A stretch of 64,000 nucleotides of DNA from Nitrosomonadales bacterium (GTDB taxonomy: Bacteria > Pseudomonadota > Gammaproteobacteria > Burkholderiales > Gallionellaceae), in the NCBI GenBank assembly GCA_016218415.1, contig JACRED010000034.1:62001-126000 (forward strand), given 5' to 3'. This document shows, in pieces, positions 37,382-46,742 of this stretch. The notes below the pieces were generated by a model, which worked only from the letters and a program-made list of their open reading frames with translations, was not told the origin of the DNA and did not search any database. Position 1 is the first letter of the stretch; the number at the start of each line of letters is the position of its first letter. The translations under genes were made by a program, and so were the position numbers.

Positions 37382-39133
37382 CTAGAATTTCATCAAGAGG
37401 GAGGCGGAGACAGCGTTCTCTTGATAACCGCCGCCAATTTTATCGGAGTGTTGCTGGGCCTGTCTCAATTCGACCGAGCCGGTCAGCTTGGGCTGGAGCT
37501 GCCTTGAAATGCCAAGTTTGAGTGACCGGGTGTAGTTTTTTCTTCCTGTCGCCAAAGCATCGGCGCTGATGCTGCCGTTGGTTCTGGCGGAAATACGCAA
37601 GCGCCACAGAGCATTGCCTCCGACCTGCTTGGCTTTGTCAGTGGTCGCGAAGTTATTGGTCCCCAGTAACGCGCTGTCCATTGTTGCCGATGTTTGTGTT
37701 TCGCGCGACATCGCGAAAATACTCAACAGGATGGTATTTCTTTTACCCGTTACCGCGACCGATGCCTGCAAACGCTTTTGCAGAAAAACCCGGTTGCTGG
37801 AGAAATTTATTGGATCAGCAAGCGAGTTTGGCAGCCCCCTTTCCTGGATGAAATCATCCACGTATTGTTGGCGCGCGGCATCGTCCGGAATGCTGGCAGA
37901 CCATAGATTATTAAGGAACGATGCTGTATTGATCGTGGCCGGGAGCAGAAACTGAGCCTGGGTGGTCGTGATATCTTCGTTGTACCCGAGGTTCCAGACT
38001 GTTTTGCGGGTGCGATGACCGACATTGAGCATATAAGTATCGCCATAAAATCTGTGGCCCAACATGGCCTCAATATTCGTTCTTTCAGTCGGTATCCAGG
38101 AAAAACCGGCAGTTTGGGTTGTGCCCTCCGGATTTTTTCCTGTCGAGAGATAGTCGAATTTCTCGTGACCGCTCGTCGCCTTCAGGGTAAATTGCGGGGT
38201 GATCGCGTAACCAAGGTTAACGGAGTAACTTTCGCTTCCGGCAACTCCAACGGTTTGTATGGTGGCGCTGTAATTAATTCGTTGCTTCTGGTAGTCAATT
38301 CCCCAGCCCAGTGTTTTGTGAGCAGGGCTGTTTTTTAGATTGACCTGCACGGTGTCGGCCTGGCGATTCGCAAACCCCGCGCTTCTCGAATAGACAGCAT
38401 CCCGGATATAGCGTATTTCGCTAGTGGCGATATTGTTAAAGTTGTGTCGGAGATAGGGTGTGAGGCTAAAACTCCCAATATGGGCACGATTGCTGGTGAC
38501 ATTGGCATAACTGGCTGCAAGGGGGCCATTGATCGAAATATTGCTCTGGCTGATCGCTGCCCGCGCATCCAGAAAAACAACTTCGTCGATCAGTTCGGCA
38601 TTGGCGTTGGTATTAAACGAGTGATTTCTGGAAATCGCTTCACTATCCTTCCGGTAGAAGATATTTTGCATTTGGTAATTGGCATTGAACTTCAATGCGG
38701 AGCCCTTTCCAGTCATAGATATGCCCGGGTCAATCTGTGTAACCTGGTCTGCGCTCTCGCTGCCGCGTGGTGCAAGTCTTATGTTATCAGATTGAGTCAT
38801 TCCGATATTCAGGCTGGGCGAAATCAGCCACTCTGCAGCGATCACATTTTGTGAAAGAAGCAGCATTTCAGTTGCGATAAAAAAAATAACTGAAACTGAA
38901 GGTCTTGTAGAAGAATTTACTGCACGCCCCTTAAATGAAGGCGAATACCCGTAACATTTTGGCACAAATGGAATCGTCGTCTTGAAAACAATCGCAAGCC
39001 ATACCAGAGAGTTGCAATCCGCAAAACCTGCCACTGCCGATTTTTTCTGCTTTGCATTTAGGCTTGGGTCATGTGGTGCAACCAAAAAATTGCATCGCCT
39101 GATAGCATCCCCATGAGCTTCCTGGCGATTCAT
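37382..39133 (-). CDS. XrtA-associated outer membrane beta-barrel protein (TIGR03016 type)
   Basis: The C-terminal 480 residues consist of alternating amphipathic strands ending in a short aromatic strand with final Phe (ASLLMKF), typical of an outer membrane barrel. A Sec signal is visible only from about residue 78 (RPSVSVIFFIATEMLLLSQNVIAA, cleavage near residue 100), so the ATG at 39133 gives an odd 77-residue pre-signal extension. The true start is therefore uncertain, although 39133 lies only 10 bases after the kinase stop. It belongs to the XrtA core operon and probably forms or stabilises the EPS export pore. Confidence 0.85.
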   Translation of the reverse strand: MNRQEAHGDAIRRCNFLVAPHDPSLNAKQKKSAVAGFADCNSLVWLAIVFKTTIPFVPKCYGYSPSFKGRAVNSSTRPSVSVIFFIATEMLLLSQNVIAAEWLISPSLNIGMTQSDNIRLAPRGSESADQVTQIDPGISMTGKGSALKFNANYQMQNIFYRKDSEAISRNHSFNTNANAELIDEVVFLDARAAISQSNISINGPLAASYANVTSNRAHIGSFSLTPYLRHNFNNIATSEIRYIRDAVYSRSAGFANRQADTVQVNLKNSPAHKTLGWGIDYQKQRINYSATIQTVGVAGSESYSVNLGYAITPQFTLKATSGHEKFDYLSTGKNPEGTTQTAGFSWIPTERTNIEAMLGHRFYGDTYMLNVGHRTRKTVWNLGYNEDITTTQAQFLLPATINTASFLNNLWSASIPDDAARQQYVDDFIQERGLPNSLADPINFSSNRVFLQKRLQASVAVTGKRNTILLSIFAMSRETQTSATMDSALLGTNNFATTDKAKQVGGNALWRLRISARTNGSISADALATGRKNYTRSLKLGISRQLQPKLTGSVELRQAQQHSDKIGGGYQENAVSASLLMKF

Positions 39134-39143
39134 TTATAGTCTC

Positions 39144-39959
39144 TTAGCTATAGTAGTTGCCATAATATCCGGCGCTGGAATCATATCTGGATTTATTGAA
39201 AATAAAATTGATGACATCGCAGGATTCGATCTGGCGGAGTGCTTCCATGACTGTATTACGGGGGGTGGTTTCTGCTTCCACCACCATCACTATTTGGCCC
39301 ATTTGAGTTGCCAGCACGTGTGATTCGGTTGTCAACAATAAAGGTGGGGAATCGAAGATGACTATGCGATCACGGTAACGTTGCGCAATATCTTCCAGTA
39401 ATTTGCTCATGTTCTGGCTTGCCAGGAGTTCGGTTGCGTTTCTGCTTTTACTCCCGGCGGTAAGAACGGAAAGCTTTTCAACGTTGGTTCTTAACATCAC
39501 GTCGGACAACTCAAGCTTGTCGTCAAGAAGGATATCCAGCAGACCGCGCTGTGCTTTCAATCCTAGATATTTAGGTATCGATGGTCGTGCCACATCAGCA
39601 TCAACCAGCAAGACGGTATGGTCCATCTCCATCGCTATGCTCATTGCCAGGTTGATGGCACAGAAGGATTTCCCCTCGCCGGCAAGGGCACTGGTGACCA
39701 TGATCAAATTGCCATTCTTGATAAATCCGGCACCCTGATTGAAGGCATTTGTAATCAATGGCCGTTTGATCATTCGAAATGCTTCGGCAATCTGAGTTTT
39801 TTCCTCATTCGGAGTGATTCCGCCTAATTGGCGAAATCTGGTTAGGTCAAGCATCGTCTGACTCGATTGTGGTGCGGTGCCATGCACAGGAATCTTGTGG
39901 GTCGGCACGGTTTGATCGTTCATTTCGATTCTGCCAGCAGCCTTTTCAATGATGCTCAC
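39144..39959 (-). CDS. XrtA-associated tyrosine autokinase
   Basis: I chose GTG 39959 (271 aa; begins VSIIEKAAGR) because it has GGAGG four bases upstream and matches the usual family start; the frame is open to 40049. The BY-kinase set is present: Walker A in SALAGEGKSFCA, Walker A' in LLVDADVARPS, and Walker B in IVIFDSPP. The C-terminus has a tyrosine cluster (YDSSAGYYGNYYS) for autophosphorylation. With the chain-length protein upstream it should control EPS polymerisation and export (TIGR03018-type). Confidence 0.92.
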   Translation of the reverse strand: MSIIEKAAGRIEMNDQTVPTHKIPVHGTAPQSSQTMLDLTRFRQLGGITPNEEKTQIAEAFRMIKRPLITNAFNQGAGFIKNGNLIMVTSALAGEGKSFCAINLAMSIAMEMDHTVLLVDADVARPSIPKYLGLKAQRGLLDILLDDKLELSDVMLRTNVEKLSVLTAGSKSRNATELLASQNMSKLLEDIAQRYRDRIVIFDSPPLLLTTESHVLATQMGQIVMVVEAETTPRNTVMEALRQIESCDVINFIFNKSRYDSSAGYYGNYYS

Positions 39960-40059
39960 ATTGCCTCCGGTTGAAACCAGTGTTGTCAAATTTCCATTTG
40001 GATTTGTGCATACCTGTTGTTTTTGCCGCTCACATAAATCCTGCGGCAAAAATTTGAAA

Positions 40060-41598
40060 CTAGCTAGGCGCAGCTCTGAGGATGGCTTTGGCTATTAATA
40101 GTCCATACAAGGCCAGCAAAAACAGCATGGAGAGACTAAGGATATAAACCTCTCTTTTTTGTTTGACTAATTCCTGGTCTGTCCAGATCATGGCTACCGC
40201 CCCAAGTACTGGTCGGCCGGTTATTTCCCTGATGCTGGCTTGGCTATGGAAAGTGGGGCGTATCTGGCTTATCAGGAATGCAATACCCAAGCCGCTTGCG
40301 ATAGCACCTAATAACACCAGGGAAAAGAGCCTTGCCAGATTTGGCCCCGTAGGCAATTGGGGCGTAGTGGGAGGGTCAATAATTCTGAACGACACCAACT
40401 CGGTAGTGGTATCCATTTCGCCGGACATCTTGGCCGCCTCGCGGCGCTCCAGAAGTTTCTCATAATTGCTTTTATTGACTTCGTAGTCGCGATTAAGTTG
40501 AGCGAGATCTGCTTCCACTTCAGGCACCGCTTTGCTCATGGATTTTAAATAATTGTAACGGGAGGAATATTCCGCCACACGGGCACTCATGGCGGCGGCC
40601 CTGGCTTCTGCTTCGGCCAAGGCAACGTTCAACTGCTGAAGCATGGGGCTGTAGTTTTTTCCCGGATCGGCACTGCGCTTGTTTAATTTAGCTTCCTCCT
40701 TCTTGCGTGCCTCAAGGGCGGCAATCAGACGCTTCGTGGAAATAACATCCGGGTGTTGCTCGGTATAATTCAGGCGAAGCGCATCCAAGTTCTTGGTCAG
40801 GGTCTGTATACGCGCATCAATTTCAGGATTGAAATTGGAGTCGGGCGCCACATCGGTTGTGAGGCTGGGGTCATCCCCGGAAATTTGCCTTTTAATCGCA
40901 GCTCGGGACTGTTCCGCTTCCCGAAGCTCCAGCTTTGCCTGGTTTAGATTGTCTGCGGCAGCAGTAAGTTGTGTAACGTAGTCCCTGCCTTCACCGGGCA
41001 TCAGGCCAACGTTCTTTTGCTTGAATACCTTAAGGGCGGTTTCTGCTGTAACCAGCTTCTCCTGATAATCCTTGATCTGTTCATCAATGAAACGAATTGC
41101 CGAAGTGGTGTCCTGCTTTTTATCTCCGAGACTGCCTTCGACAAAAATGGTCAATAATGACTGTACGACATCTTTTGCAATCTTGGGGTTTTTGTTCTGG
41201 TAGGAGATGGTGTAAAGATTATCTCGTCCGGTCGACTGGATCTTGATTTCTTTTGTAAGTTCGTTGATGAGATTTTCACGATCTGTCGCTGTCTTGGTCT
41301 GGATGTCCAAGTCAATCATGCGTATGACTCTCTCGACATTCGGGCGGCTAATCAAGGTGCGGCTCATGATGGTGACTTGCTGTTCAAGATTGGGGGTCGA
41401 GGCAATCCCAGCCATGAGTGGCTGCAGAATATTTTGAGTGTCAACATAAATTCTGGCCGACGATTCATAACTGTCGGGCAGTGTGTATGTTATGAGCCAG
41501 CCCACTACGGCAACGAGCCAGATAGTGGCTACCGCGTACCAGCGGTATTTCCATATACCCCTTATATGGGATAAGAGCTGAGTGACCAATTCATCCAT
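40060..41598 (-). CDS. XrtA system polysaccharide chain length determinant (Wzz-like)
   Basis: The 512 aa protein has an N-terminal membrane helix after KYRWYAVATIWLVAVVGWLI, a large periplasmic coiled-coil stretch, a C-terminal proline-rich segment (RIIDPPTTPQLPTGPNLAR) and membrane helices near the end, as in Wzz/Wzc-type PCP proteins. It pairs with the kinase encoded 11 bases downstream. It sets EPS chain length and couples synthesis to export. It matches the XrtA chain-length family (TIGR03007 type). Confidence 0.94.
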   Translation of the reverse strand: MDELVTQLLSHIRGIWKYRWYAVATIWLVAVVGWLITYTLPDSYESSARIYVDTQNILQPLMAGIASTPNLEQQVTIMSRTLISRPNVERVIRMIDLDIQTKTATDRENLINELTKEIKIQSTGRDNLYTISYQNKNPKIAKDVVQSLLTIFVEGSLGDKKQDTTSAIRFIDEQIKDYQEKLVTAETALKVFKQKNVGLMPGEGRDYVTQLTAAADNLNQAKLELREAEQSRAAIKRQISGDDPSLTTDVAPDSNFNPEIDARIQTLTKNLDALRLNYTEQHPDVISTKRLIAALEARKKEEAKLNKRSADPGKNYSPMLQQLNVALAEAEARAAAMSARVAEYSSRYNYLKSMSKAVPEVEADLAQLNRDYEVNKSNYEKLLERREAAKMSGEMDTTTELVSFRIIDPPTTPQLPTGPNLARLFSLVLLGAIASGLGIAFLISQIRPTFHSQASIREITGRPVLGAVAMIWTDQELVKQKREVYILSLSMLFLLALYGLLIAKAILRAAPS

Positions 41599-41798
41599 TT
41601 GTTAAGTTCCTGTCAGAGAATCGTCAACCACAATATTCTTTCTGTGTATTTGCTCATCATGCTTGGTTCGTTGCATATCCGATGATGTAATAGTCTGAGT
41701 CTGCAGACATTATATAGGGATTGTTTTTACACTATTCGGGCTTGAATCTATGTACGTGCCTTGCAAAGCATCTGAGAGATGGAATCCGGTGATGGATT

Positions 41799-42431
41799 TC
41801 AGAAAAAACTTTCGGGTATGATTAAAACATCTCCCGGTTGCATGGATACGTTAGCAGACATATCGCCGTCTATGATCAGGTCGCCGAGCAGGACGCTGAA
41901 CTGTTGCTGTTTACCGTTCACTCTGCGAATAATACTGGCCGCGTTACCGTCAGCAAAAGTAGTGAGACCTCCCACAGCGATCAAGACATCTATTAAAGTC
42001 ATATTGTCACGATAGGGGAGCGTCTGTGGCTTGGTGGCTTGACCTATAACCCGGATTTGTTGGCTATATGGACCAACGAACCCTGTAACAACTACGGTGA
42101 CAATCGGATCCTGAATGTACTTGGCCAATGCTTTTTCAATGTCCCTGGCCAGCTGTGATGAGGTTTTTCCGCTGGCCTGCAGATCTTCAACCAAAGGAGT
42201 TGTGATTTTTCCGTCCGGACGGACCGGGACCGACATGGAAACTTCCGGGTTGCGCCAGACTATGATATTTAAGCTGTCTCCGGAGCCTATCAGATAATCA
42301 CGGGTGGGTACTGGATCTTCCTGGGCCAAAAGTTCCGGATGTAGAGCGCAGCCGCCCGTTATCAAGGCGGAAAATAATAATGCAAAACAAGCAAGCCATT
42401 TCGTGGTTTTGGTGTATTGCAGTTCGTTCAC
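41799..42431 (-). CDS. XrtA/PEP-CTERM system exopolysaccharide export lipoprotein (Wza-like)
   Basis: The 210 aa protein has a lipoprotein signal with lipobox LITGGC (Cys28), and the poly-export domain: YLIGSGDSLNIIVWRNPEVSM, VRPDGKITTPLVEDLQASG, and the SLBB-like VIGQATKPQTLPYRDNMTLIDVLIAVGG. It should form the periplasm-to-outer-membrane export channel. It is the first gene of the core operon, 200 bases upstream of the chain-length gene, a gap in which I see no clear terminator. Confidence 0.93.
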   Translation of the reverse strand: MNELQYTKTTKWLACFALLFSALITGGCALHPELLAQEDPVPTRDYLIGSGDSLNIIVWRNPEVSMSVPVRPDGKITTPLVEDLQASGKTSSQLARDIEKALAKYIQDPIVTVVVTGFVGPYSQQIRVIGQATKPQTLPYRDNMTLIDVLIAVGGLTTFADGNAASIIRRVNGKQQQFSVLLGDLIIDGDMSANVSMQPGDVLIIPESFF

Positions 42432-42733
42432 TTGGATTATTCGTGCGCAGTTTTAAAAAAGCACAGACGGTGCTGGAACAAGTCGAATCTCAAAATAAGT
42501 ATCATGAAAATTCATTCTCACCGTGCGCGAGTATATTATTCTCAATCGTTTGGTAATGAATTTAACTTAAAATGAAAACCTCCCACCTGCGACAACTATA
42601 ACATAATCCAGAAGCTTGTTATTAAACGCCCATTTTTGAATCCTCAATACTGCGCGCGCGTAAAAGACAAAAGAGAATGGGCTCCGCATTGCGGAGCCCA
42701 TTCTTGAAATACTTCAGCAACGACTTGAGTGTT
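42432..42733. other. Intergenic region between export lipoprotein and PEP-CTERM genes
   Basis: It holds the terminator hairpin at 42661-42704 for the PEP-CTERM gene and, next to the export gene, probably the core operon promoter, which I cannot define. I searched by eye for a sigma-54 pattern here and found none. Confidence 0.4.
42661..42704 (-). terminator. Intrinsic terminator of the PEP-CTERM gene
   Basis: A perfect 14-base stem (42674-42687 pairs with 42691-42704) has a 3-base loop. Read on the minus strand it is followed by CTTTTGTCTTTTA, a U-rich tail, so it ends the transcript of the gene at 42734-43417. Confidence 0.9.
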
Positions 42734-43417
42734 CTATACTTGGCGACGGCGTAATGCACCAGCCGCAAGCAGCCCCAAGCCTATCAGGGCGAGTGAACCA
42801 GGCTCAGGAACTTTGGTCATGAAATCGCCGGTAGTGGAGCCATGAGCCCCTACGCTTAATACGATGCGTTGAGTGATCGAGAAAGGATTGGATGCAATAA
42901 ATGAATTTGATACATCACCGCTGAACGAGGAAGAACTGAAGGGTCCCAGCGTCGTAACGTTAGGCCCCATGCCCATCAGGATGTTGGAGTTGTTGACCCA
43001 CGCATCAGCGTTAACTGTGGCATTGACAGTAGTGCCGCCAATGCTGCTGAAGAGTTGCGTATAGCTGTCTGCCAAAACTGAAGTGTAATCAGTCGCGCTA
43101 GCCATGATTGTAATAGTTCCGGCAGTGCTGCTGTTATCGTACGCTCCAAAGGTCGAGTCCAAAAAAGCGTAATTGGAGGTGCCGGGAGAGTTGTTAACCG
43201 ATATGTCATATGTGAAATCAGGCCCGCTGAATAACGGTCCGGCACTAATAAGATTGGTGCTTAAAATGCCGGAGTCATAGCTTATTCCAGAGAAGGCTCC
43301 CGTTCCGGTAATCGTAACTTGGAACTGTGTTGCAGATGCAGCCATGGGAATTGTCAGCAGGGCTGTCGCCAACGCGGCCCCGATTAGAGACTTCTTGAAT
43401 TGGTTGTCGGTATTCAT
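42734..43417 (-). CDS. PEP-CTERM sorting domain-containing protein
   Basis: The 227 aa protein has a Sec signal (hydrophobic ALATALLTIPMAASA) and a C-terminal PEP-CTERM tail: VPEPGSLALIGLGLLAAGALRRR, i.e. the PEP motif, a hydrophobic helix, and terminal arginines. It should be cleaved by XrtA (31538-33091) and released or attached in the envelope. The middle is Ser/Thr/Asn/Gly-rich and not recognised. A GGGAG ribosome site lies about 7 bases before the ATG. It is monocistronic, with its own sigma-54 promoter and terminator. Confidence 0.93.
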   Translation of the reverse strand: MNTDNQFKKSLIGAALATALLTIPMAASATQFQVTITGTGAFSGISYDSGILSTNLISAGPLFSGPDFTYDISVNNSPGTSNYAFLDSTFGAYDNSSTAGTITIMASATDYTSVLADSYTQLFSSIGGTTVNATVNADAWVNNSNILMGMGPNVTTLGPFSSSSFSGDVSNSFIASNPFSITQRIVLSVGAHGSTTGDFMTKVPEPGSLALIGLGLLAAGALRRRQV

Positions 43418-43781
43418 TTTGCATCTCCCGGATGATTTATATTACATACAGCGAATCTGAGTTATAACGCTGCTCGCTGTAACTAAAGCATATGGTATGC
43501 CAGAGAATTGAAATAATCTTTAACTTGTTGATAATCATTACTATAAGTAATTTGTGTGGCTGGCCGCCTATGGTTCGCGGGAGGAGAATTTTGTGGGTTG
43601 TAAAATTTTTCGACAATATTTGGGCTGATTTTTCAAAATGTCTTCATGTTGTCTTGTAATTGCCATTAAATTGCTGTGAGTAGTGCTTGCCCGGAATATT
43701 GACAATAACAATTCCGGGGTGACTTCAGGTTCATGTTTGAACAATACAACACCACACACCGGCTTTACCAATGACTGATTC
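43418..43781. other. Intergenic region upstream of the PEP-CTERM gene and downstream of prsT
   Basis: Besides the sigma-54 promoter at 43487-43502, I see an AT-rich leader. A 67-codon minus-strand frame (43568-43771) is open but lacks recognisable features and is not called. Confidence 0.4.
43487..43502 (-). promoter_or_regulatory. Sigma-54 (-24/-12) promoter of the PEP-CTERM gene
   Basis: On the minus strand the sequence reads TGGCATACCATATGCT, with GG and GC separated by exactly 10 bases, as in the consensus TGGCACG-N4-TTGCW. It lies about 70 bases upstream of the ATG at 43417. It is nearly the same as the site at 50858-50873, with a shared downstream TTYAGTWA extension. PrsR, a sigma-54-type activator, is encoded at 60366. 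Confidence 0.8.
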
Positions 43782-46562
43782 TTAAAGTTGCTTCAGTAAT
43801 GCCCGTGCTTCCTCTATCCGGGCAAAATTCTTTCCTGAAGCCAATAGTTGCTCGAGTTCTTTGCGCGCCTTGGTTTTATCGCCGGATTTAACCAACCCGA
43901 GAACGAGGTGGTAATGGATGTCTGCCACATCCGGGGCAAGAGAGTTGGCTTTTTGCAGCAAAAGTAATCCGCGCGCCGAGTTGCCCTGTTCTATCAGTAT
44001 CCACCCCAGGGTGTCCAGCACCGAGGGATTCTCGGGCAAGATTTGGTTGGCCTTCTCGGCAAATTCCAGTGCAATGGGTTCCTTTTCTTGATGGTATGCC
44101 CAGGCCAGATTATTTAGCGCAGCTGCATTTTGGGGATCATGCTGCAGGACTGCCTGAAATTGCTCGATGGCAGCGCGGTTCTGCTTCTGCGCAAGAAGGG
44201 TTCCGGCAAGATACATGCGCGTTGAGGTGTCTGCAGGGTATTCCTTCAGCCAGTGGTCCATGCGGATAATAGCTTCTTTCCCTTTTCCGGCCTTGTTGAG
44301 TGATGAGTGCAGTTTGACCATCAGTGGCCCGCTTTTGCCGAGGGCGAATGCCTGTTCATAGGCTTTTACTGCCTGCAAAGATTTATTCTGCGCCATCATG
44401 ACATCGCCTTCCAGTACGTAGCCTGTGGGCGCTTTCGCATTTTTACCCTGAATTCTCCGGGCAATGGAGAGGACTCCGTTATAGTTCTGCTGGTTAAATT
44501 CCAGCAATGCCATAGCCAATTGAGCATCCAGATAATCCGGTTGCAATACCAGTGATTTTTTGAGGGCTGCCGATGCAGCCGTCTGGTTTTGCATGGACAT
44601 ATGAACGGTGGCTATCCGAAATTGCGCCAGGGCGGAGTCGGGCTTAATGCTGGCAAGCTTGTTGTAGGTTTCCAAAGCGGCGGGGTTGTCGCCATTAGCG
44701 ATTTGGGCTTGCGCAAGAATATCCATTGCTTCAGGGATATCGGGATTGGAGGCCTGAATTTTTTTTGCGAGAGTGAGCGCTTTCTGCTTTTCACCCAGAT
44801 GCAGATAATTGGCTGCCAGCAGCAAGGCCGGTTGTAGCGCATCCGGATTTTCGTTGCTGGCGCGTTCCAGCCATGCTGTAACCTCCTTGGTTTGTCCTTG
44901 TGATTGAGCGAGGATAGCCAATGCAGTCATGGCCTGAATATTTTTTTTGTCTTTGTCGAGGAACTCCACGAGGCGCTGCTTGGCTACCTCAGGTTTTTTT
45001 TCCTGTTGATCGAGTCGTACCAGGTTCACCACTGCAGGGAAATAAGTGGGCTGGATGGAAAGCGCCTTTTCAAAGCTTGCACGTGCGTCGGCGATATTTT
45101 TTTTGCCGAGATAAGCAGCGCCTTTCAGATTGTAACCAAGGGGGTCCGTAGGCTGCTCTTTAACGATAACATTGGCCGCTGCAAGTGCCTTGTCGTATTC
45201 GTTGAGGCGCAGATGGGTCAGCACCAGCATGATGCCCGCCCTGGGTGATTTGGCATCCAGATCCACCGCCTTTTCCATTTCGGCCACGGCCCGGTCGTTC
45301 TCGCCCAGCGCCAGCTTGCTTAAGCCAAGCGCACTATGGAGTTCTGCCGATTTTGGAGCAAGCGCACTGGCCTTGGCAAAATATTCCGCAGCCTTGGTGT
45401 AGTCGCCAGCCTGCGTATACATATCCCCGGCGAGAGCGAATAGCTGCGGGTCCTGTTGCGCGTCTATCAGTACCGGGGACAGAACATCTATTGCGGACTG
45501 AGCCTGGCGGCTTTTAAGGAAAGTGGATGCCAATAATTTGCGGGCGTACAGATTGTTGGGATCTTTCCCCAGATATTTTTTCAAGTGCTGCTCGGCTTGA
45601 GGCATGGAATCCAGGGCGTATTGCACGGCTCCGGCAAGCAATACGCTGGGCATGTGATCGGGAGCAACGCGCAATATCTGTTGCAGCGATTCCAAGGCGG
45701 CGGCGGGTTTGCCTTGGCTGAAGTCGAGTAAAGCCTGGGTGTAAAAAACAATCAAGCTCTTGGGTGCCGACTTTTTTGCTGCCTCAATATCCGACTTGGC
45801 GGCATCGAAGTTCTTTGTGCCTATTTCCAGATTCGCTTTGGCGACGAGCACCGACACATTGGCAGGTTCTGTTTTTAGAGCCTGTTCATAGGCGGCAAGC
45901 GCGGACTCGCTTTTTCCCTGAGTGCGCAGCAGGTCACCCTTGAATAACCAGGCGTTAATGTTCCTGGGGTCTTGGCTAACTGCTTGTTCGGAAAAGCGTG
46001 TTGCGGAATCAACGTCCTTTTGCAACAAGGAATGTTTGGCCAGCCCGATCAGTGCATCCGAATAGCCCGCATTAATCCCAAGCGCCTGCTGGAAAGCGTT
46101 TTTTGCCTCGTCGTGTTTCGCCAATGCCAAATAAGCATTTCCACGGAATGTTGAGATTTCAGGATCGGTTTGGGCTTCTGGGCTGTCTTTGGTTTCATCC
46201 AGAACTTTCTGGAACAGCCCCTGTGCAAGTAATGCCCTGGCCAAGTCGGGCAATGCTTTGTCGGAGTTCATGCCCAAACTCATGGCTTTTCGGATTTCTT
46301 TCTCGGCCGACTGGGGATCACCAGTTTCATTGTAGAGGGTACCCAGAAGATACCGCGCTTCGGAATCTTTCGGATCCTTCTGCAATGCATTTTTCAACTG
46401 GATGATGGCGGAATTGTTGTCGCCATTCTGGTGATATTTTCTGGCTTCAGAGATCAGGTTCTGTGTACTTTGAGTCTTGCTGCAGGCAGCCAGGCCACAC
46501 ATGAGCAGAAGTGCTCCGGAAGCCATGATTAAAGAGATAGAAATTTTGTTGGCGCTTTGCAT
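43782..46562 (-). CDS. prsT: PEP-CTERM system TPR-repeat lipoprotein
   Basis: The 926 aa protein has a lipoprotein signal with lipobox LAAC (Cys27) and is made almost wholly of tandem TPR-like repeats, e.g. AIIQLKNALQKDPKDSEARYLLGTLY and many degenerate copies. Length and character match the PrsT family (TIGR02917 type), which is part of the PEP-CTERM/XrtA regulon. It may scaffold EPS export or protein sorting. It sits between the PEP-CTERM gene and the VanZ-like gene on the minus strand. Confidence 0.93.
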   Translation of the reverse strand: MQSANKISISLIMASGALLLMCGLAACSKTQSTQNLISEARKYHQNGDNNSAIIQLKNALQKDPKDSEARYLLGTLYNETGDPQSAEKEIRKAMSLGMNSDKALPDLARALLAQGLFQKVLDETKDSPEAQTDPEISTFRGNAYLALAKHDEAKNAFQQALGINAGYSDALIGLAKHSLLQKDVDSATRFSEQAVSQDPRNINAWLFKGDLLRTQGKSESALAAYEQALKTEPANVSVLVAKANLEIGTKNFDAAKSDIEAAKKSAPKSLIVFYTQALLDFSQGKPAAALESLQQILRVAPDHMPSVLLAGAVQYALDSMPQAEQHLKKYLGKDPNNLYARKLLASTFLKSRQAQSAIDVLSPVLIDAQQDPQLFALAGDMYTQAGDYTKAAEYFAKASALAPKSAELHSALGLSKLALGENDRAVAEMEKAVDLDAKSPRAGIMLVLTHLRLNEYDKALAAANVIVKEQPTDPLGYNLKGAAYLGKKNIADARASFEKALSIQPTYFPAVVNLVRLDQQEKKPEVAKQRLVEFLDKDKKNIQAMTALAILAQSQGQTKEVTAWLERASNENPDALQPALLLAANYLHLGEKQKALTLAKKIQASNPDIPEAMDILAQAQIANGDNPAALETYNKLASIKPDSALAQFRIATVHMSMQNQTAASAALKKSLVLQPDYLDAQLAMALLEFNQQNYNGVLSIARRIQGKNAKAPTGYVLEGDVMMAQNKSLQAVKAYEQAFALGKSGPLMVKLHSSLNKAGKGKEAIIRMDHWLKEYPADTSTRMYLAGTLLAQKQNRAAIEQFQAVLQHDPQNAAALNNLAWAYHQEKEPIALEFAEKANQILPENPSVLDTLGWILIEQGNSARGLLLLQKANSLAPDVADIHYHLVLGLVKSGDKTKARKELEQLLASGKNFARIEEARALLKQL

Positions 46563-46742
46563 ATTCAGTTCCCTTCATAAATTCTGGTCGACTTAAAACT
46601 GGCTGGTACAGTTATGTTTTGATACCTTTGTCAAGATGCCCAAACATCCGCCAAGCATGGTGATGTCTGATATCACTATATCAAATACCCGCTCTGACCG
46701 GGCATCGTTTAATGGCAGCTTGTTGATGCAAGATGGTTTGGA

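Noticed and set aside
43568-43771. 67-codon minus-strand frame after prsT
   Set aside because: No recognisable family or ribosome site was found, and its AT-rich composition is like the non-coding stretch around it.
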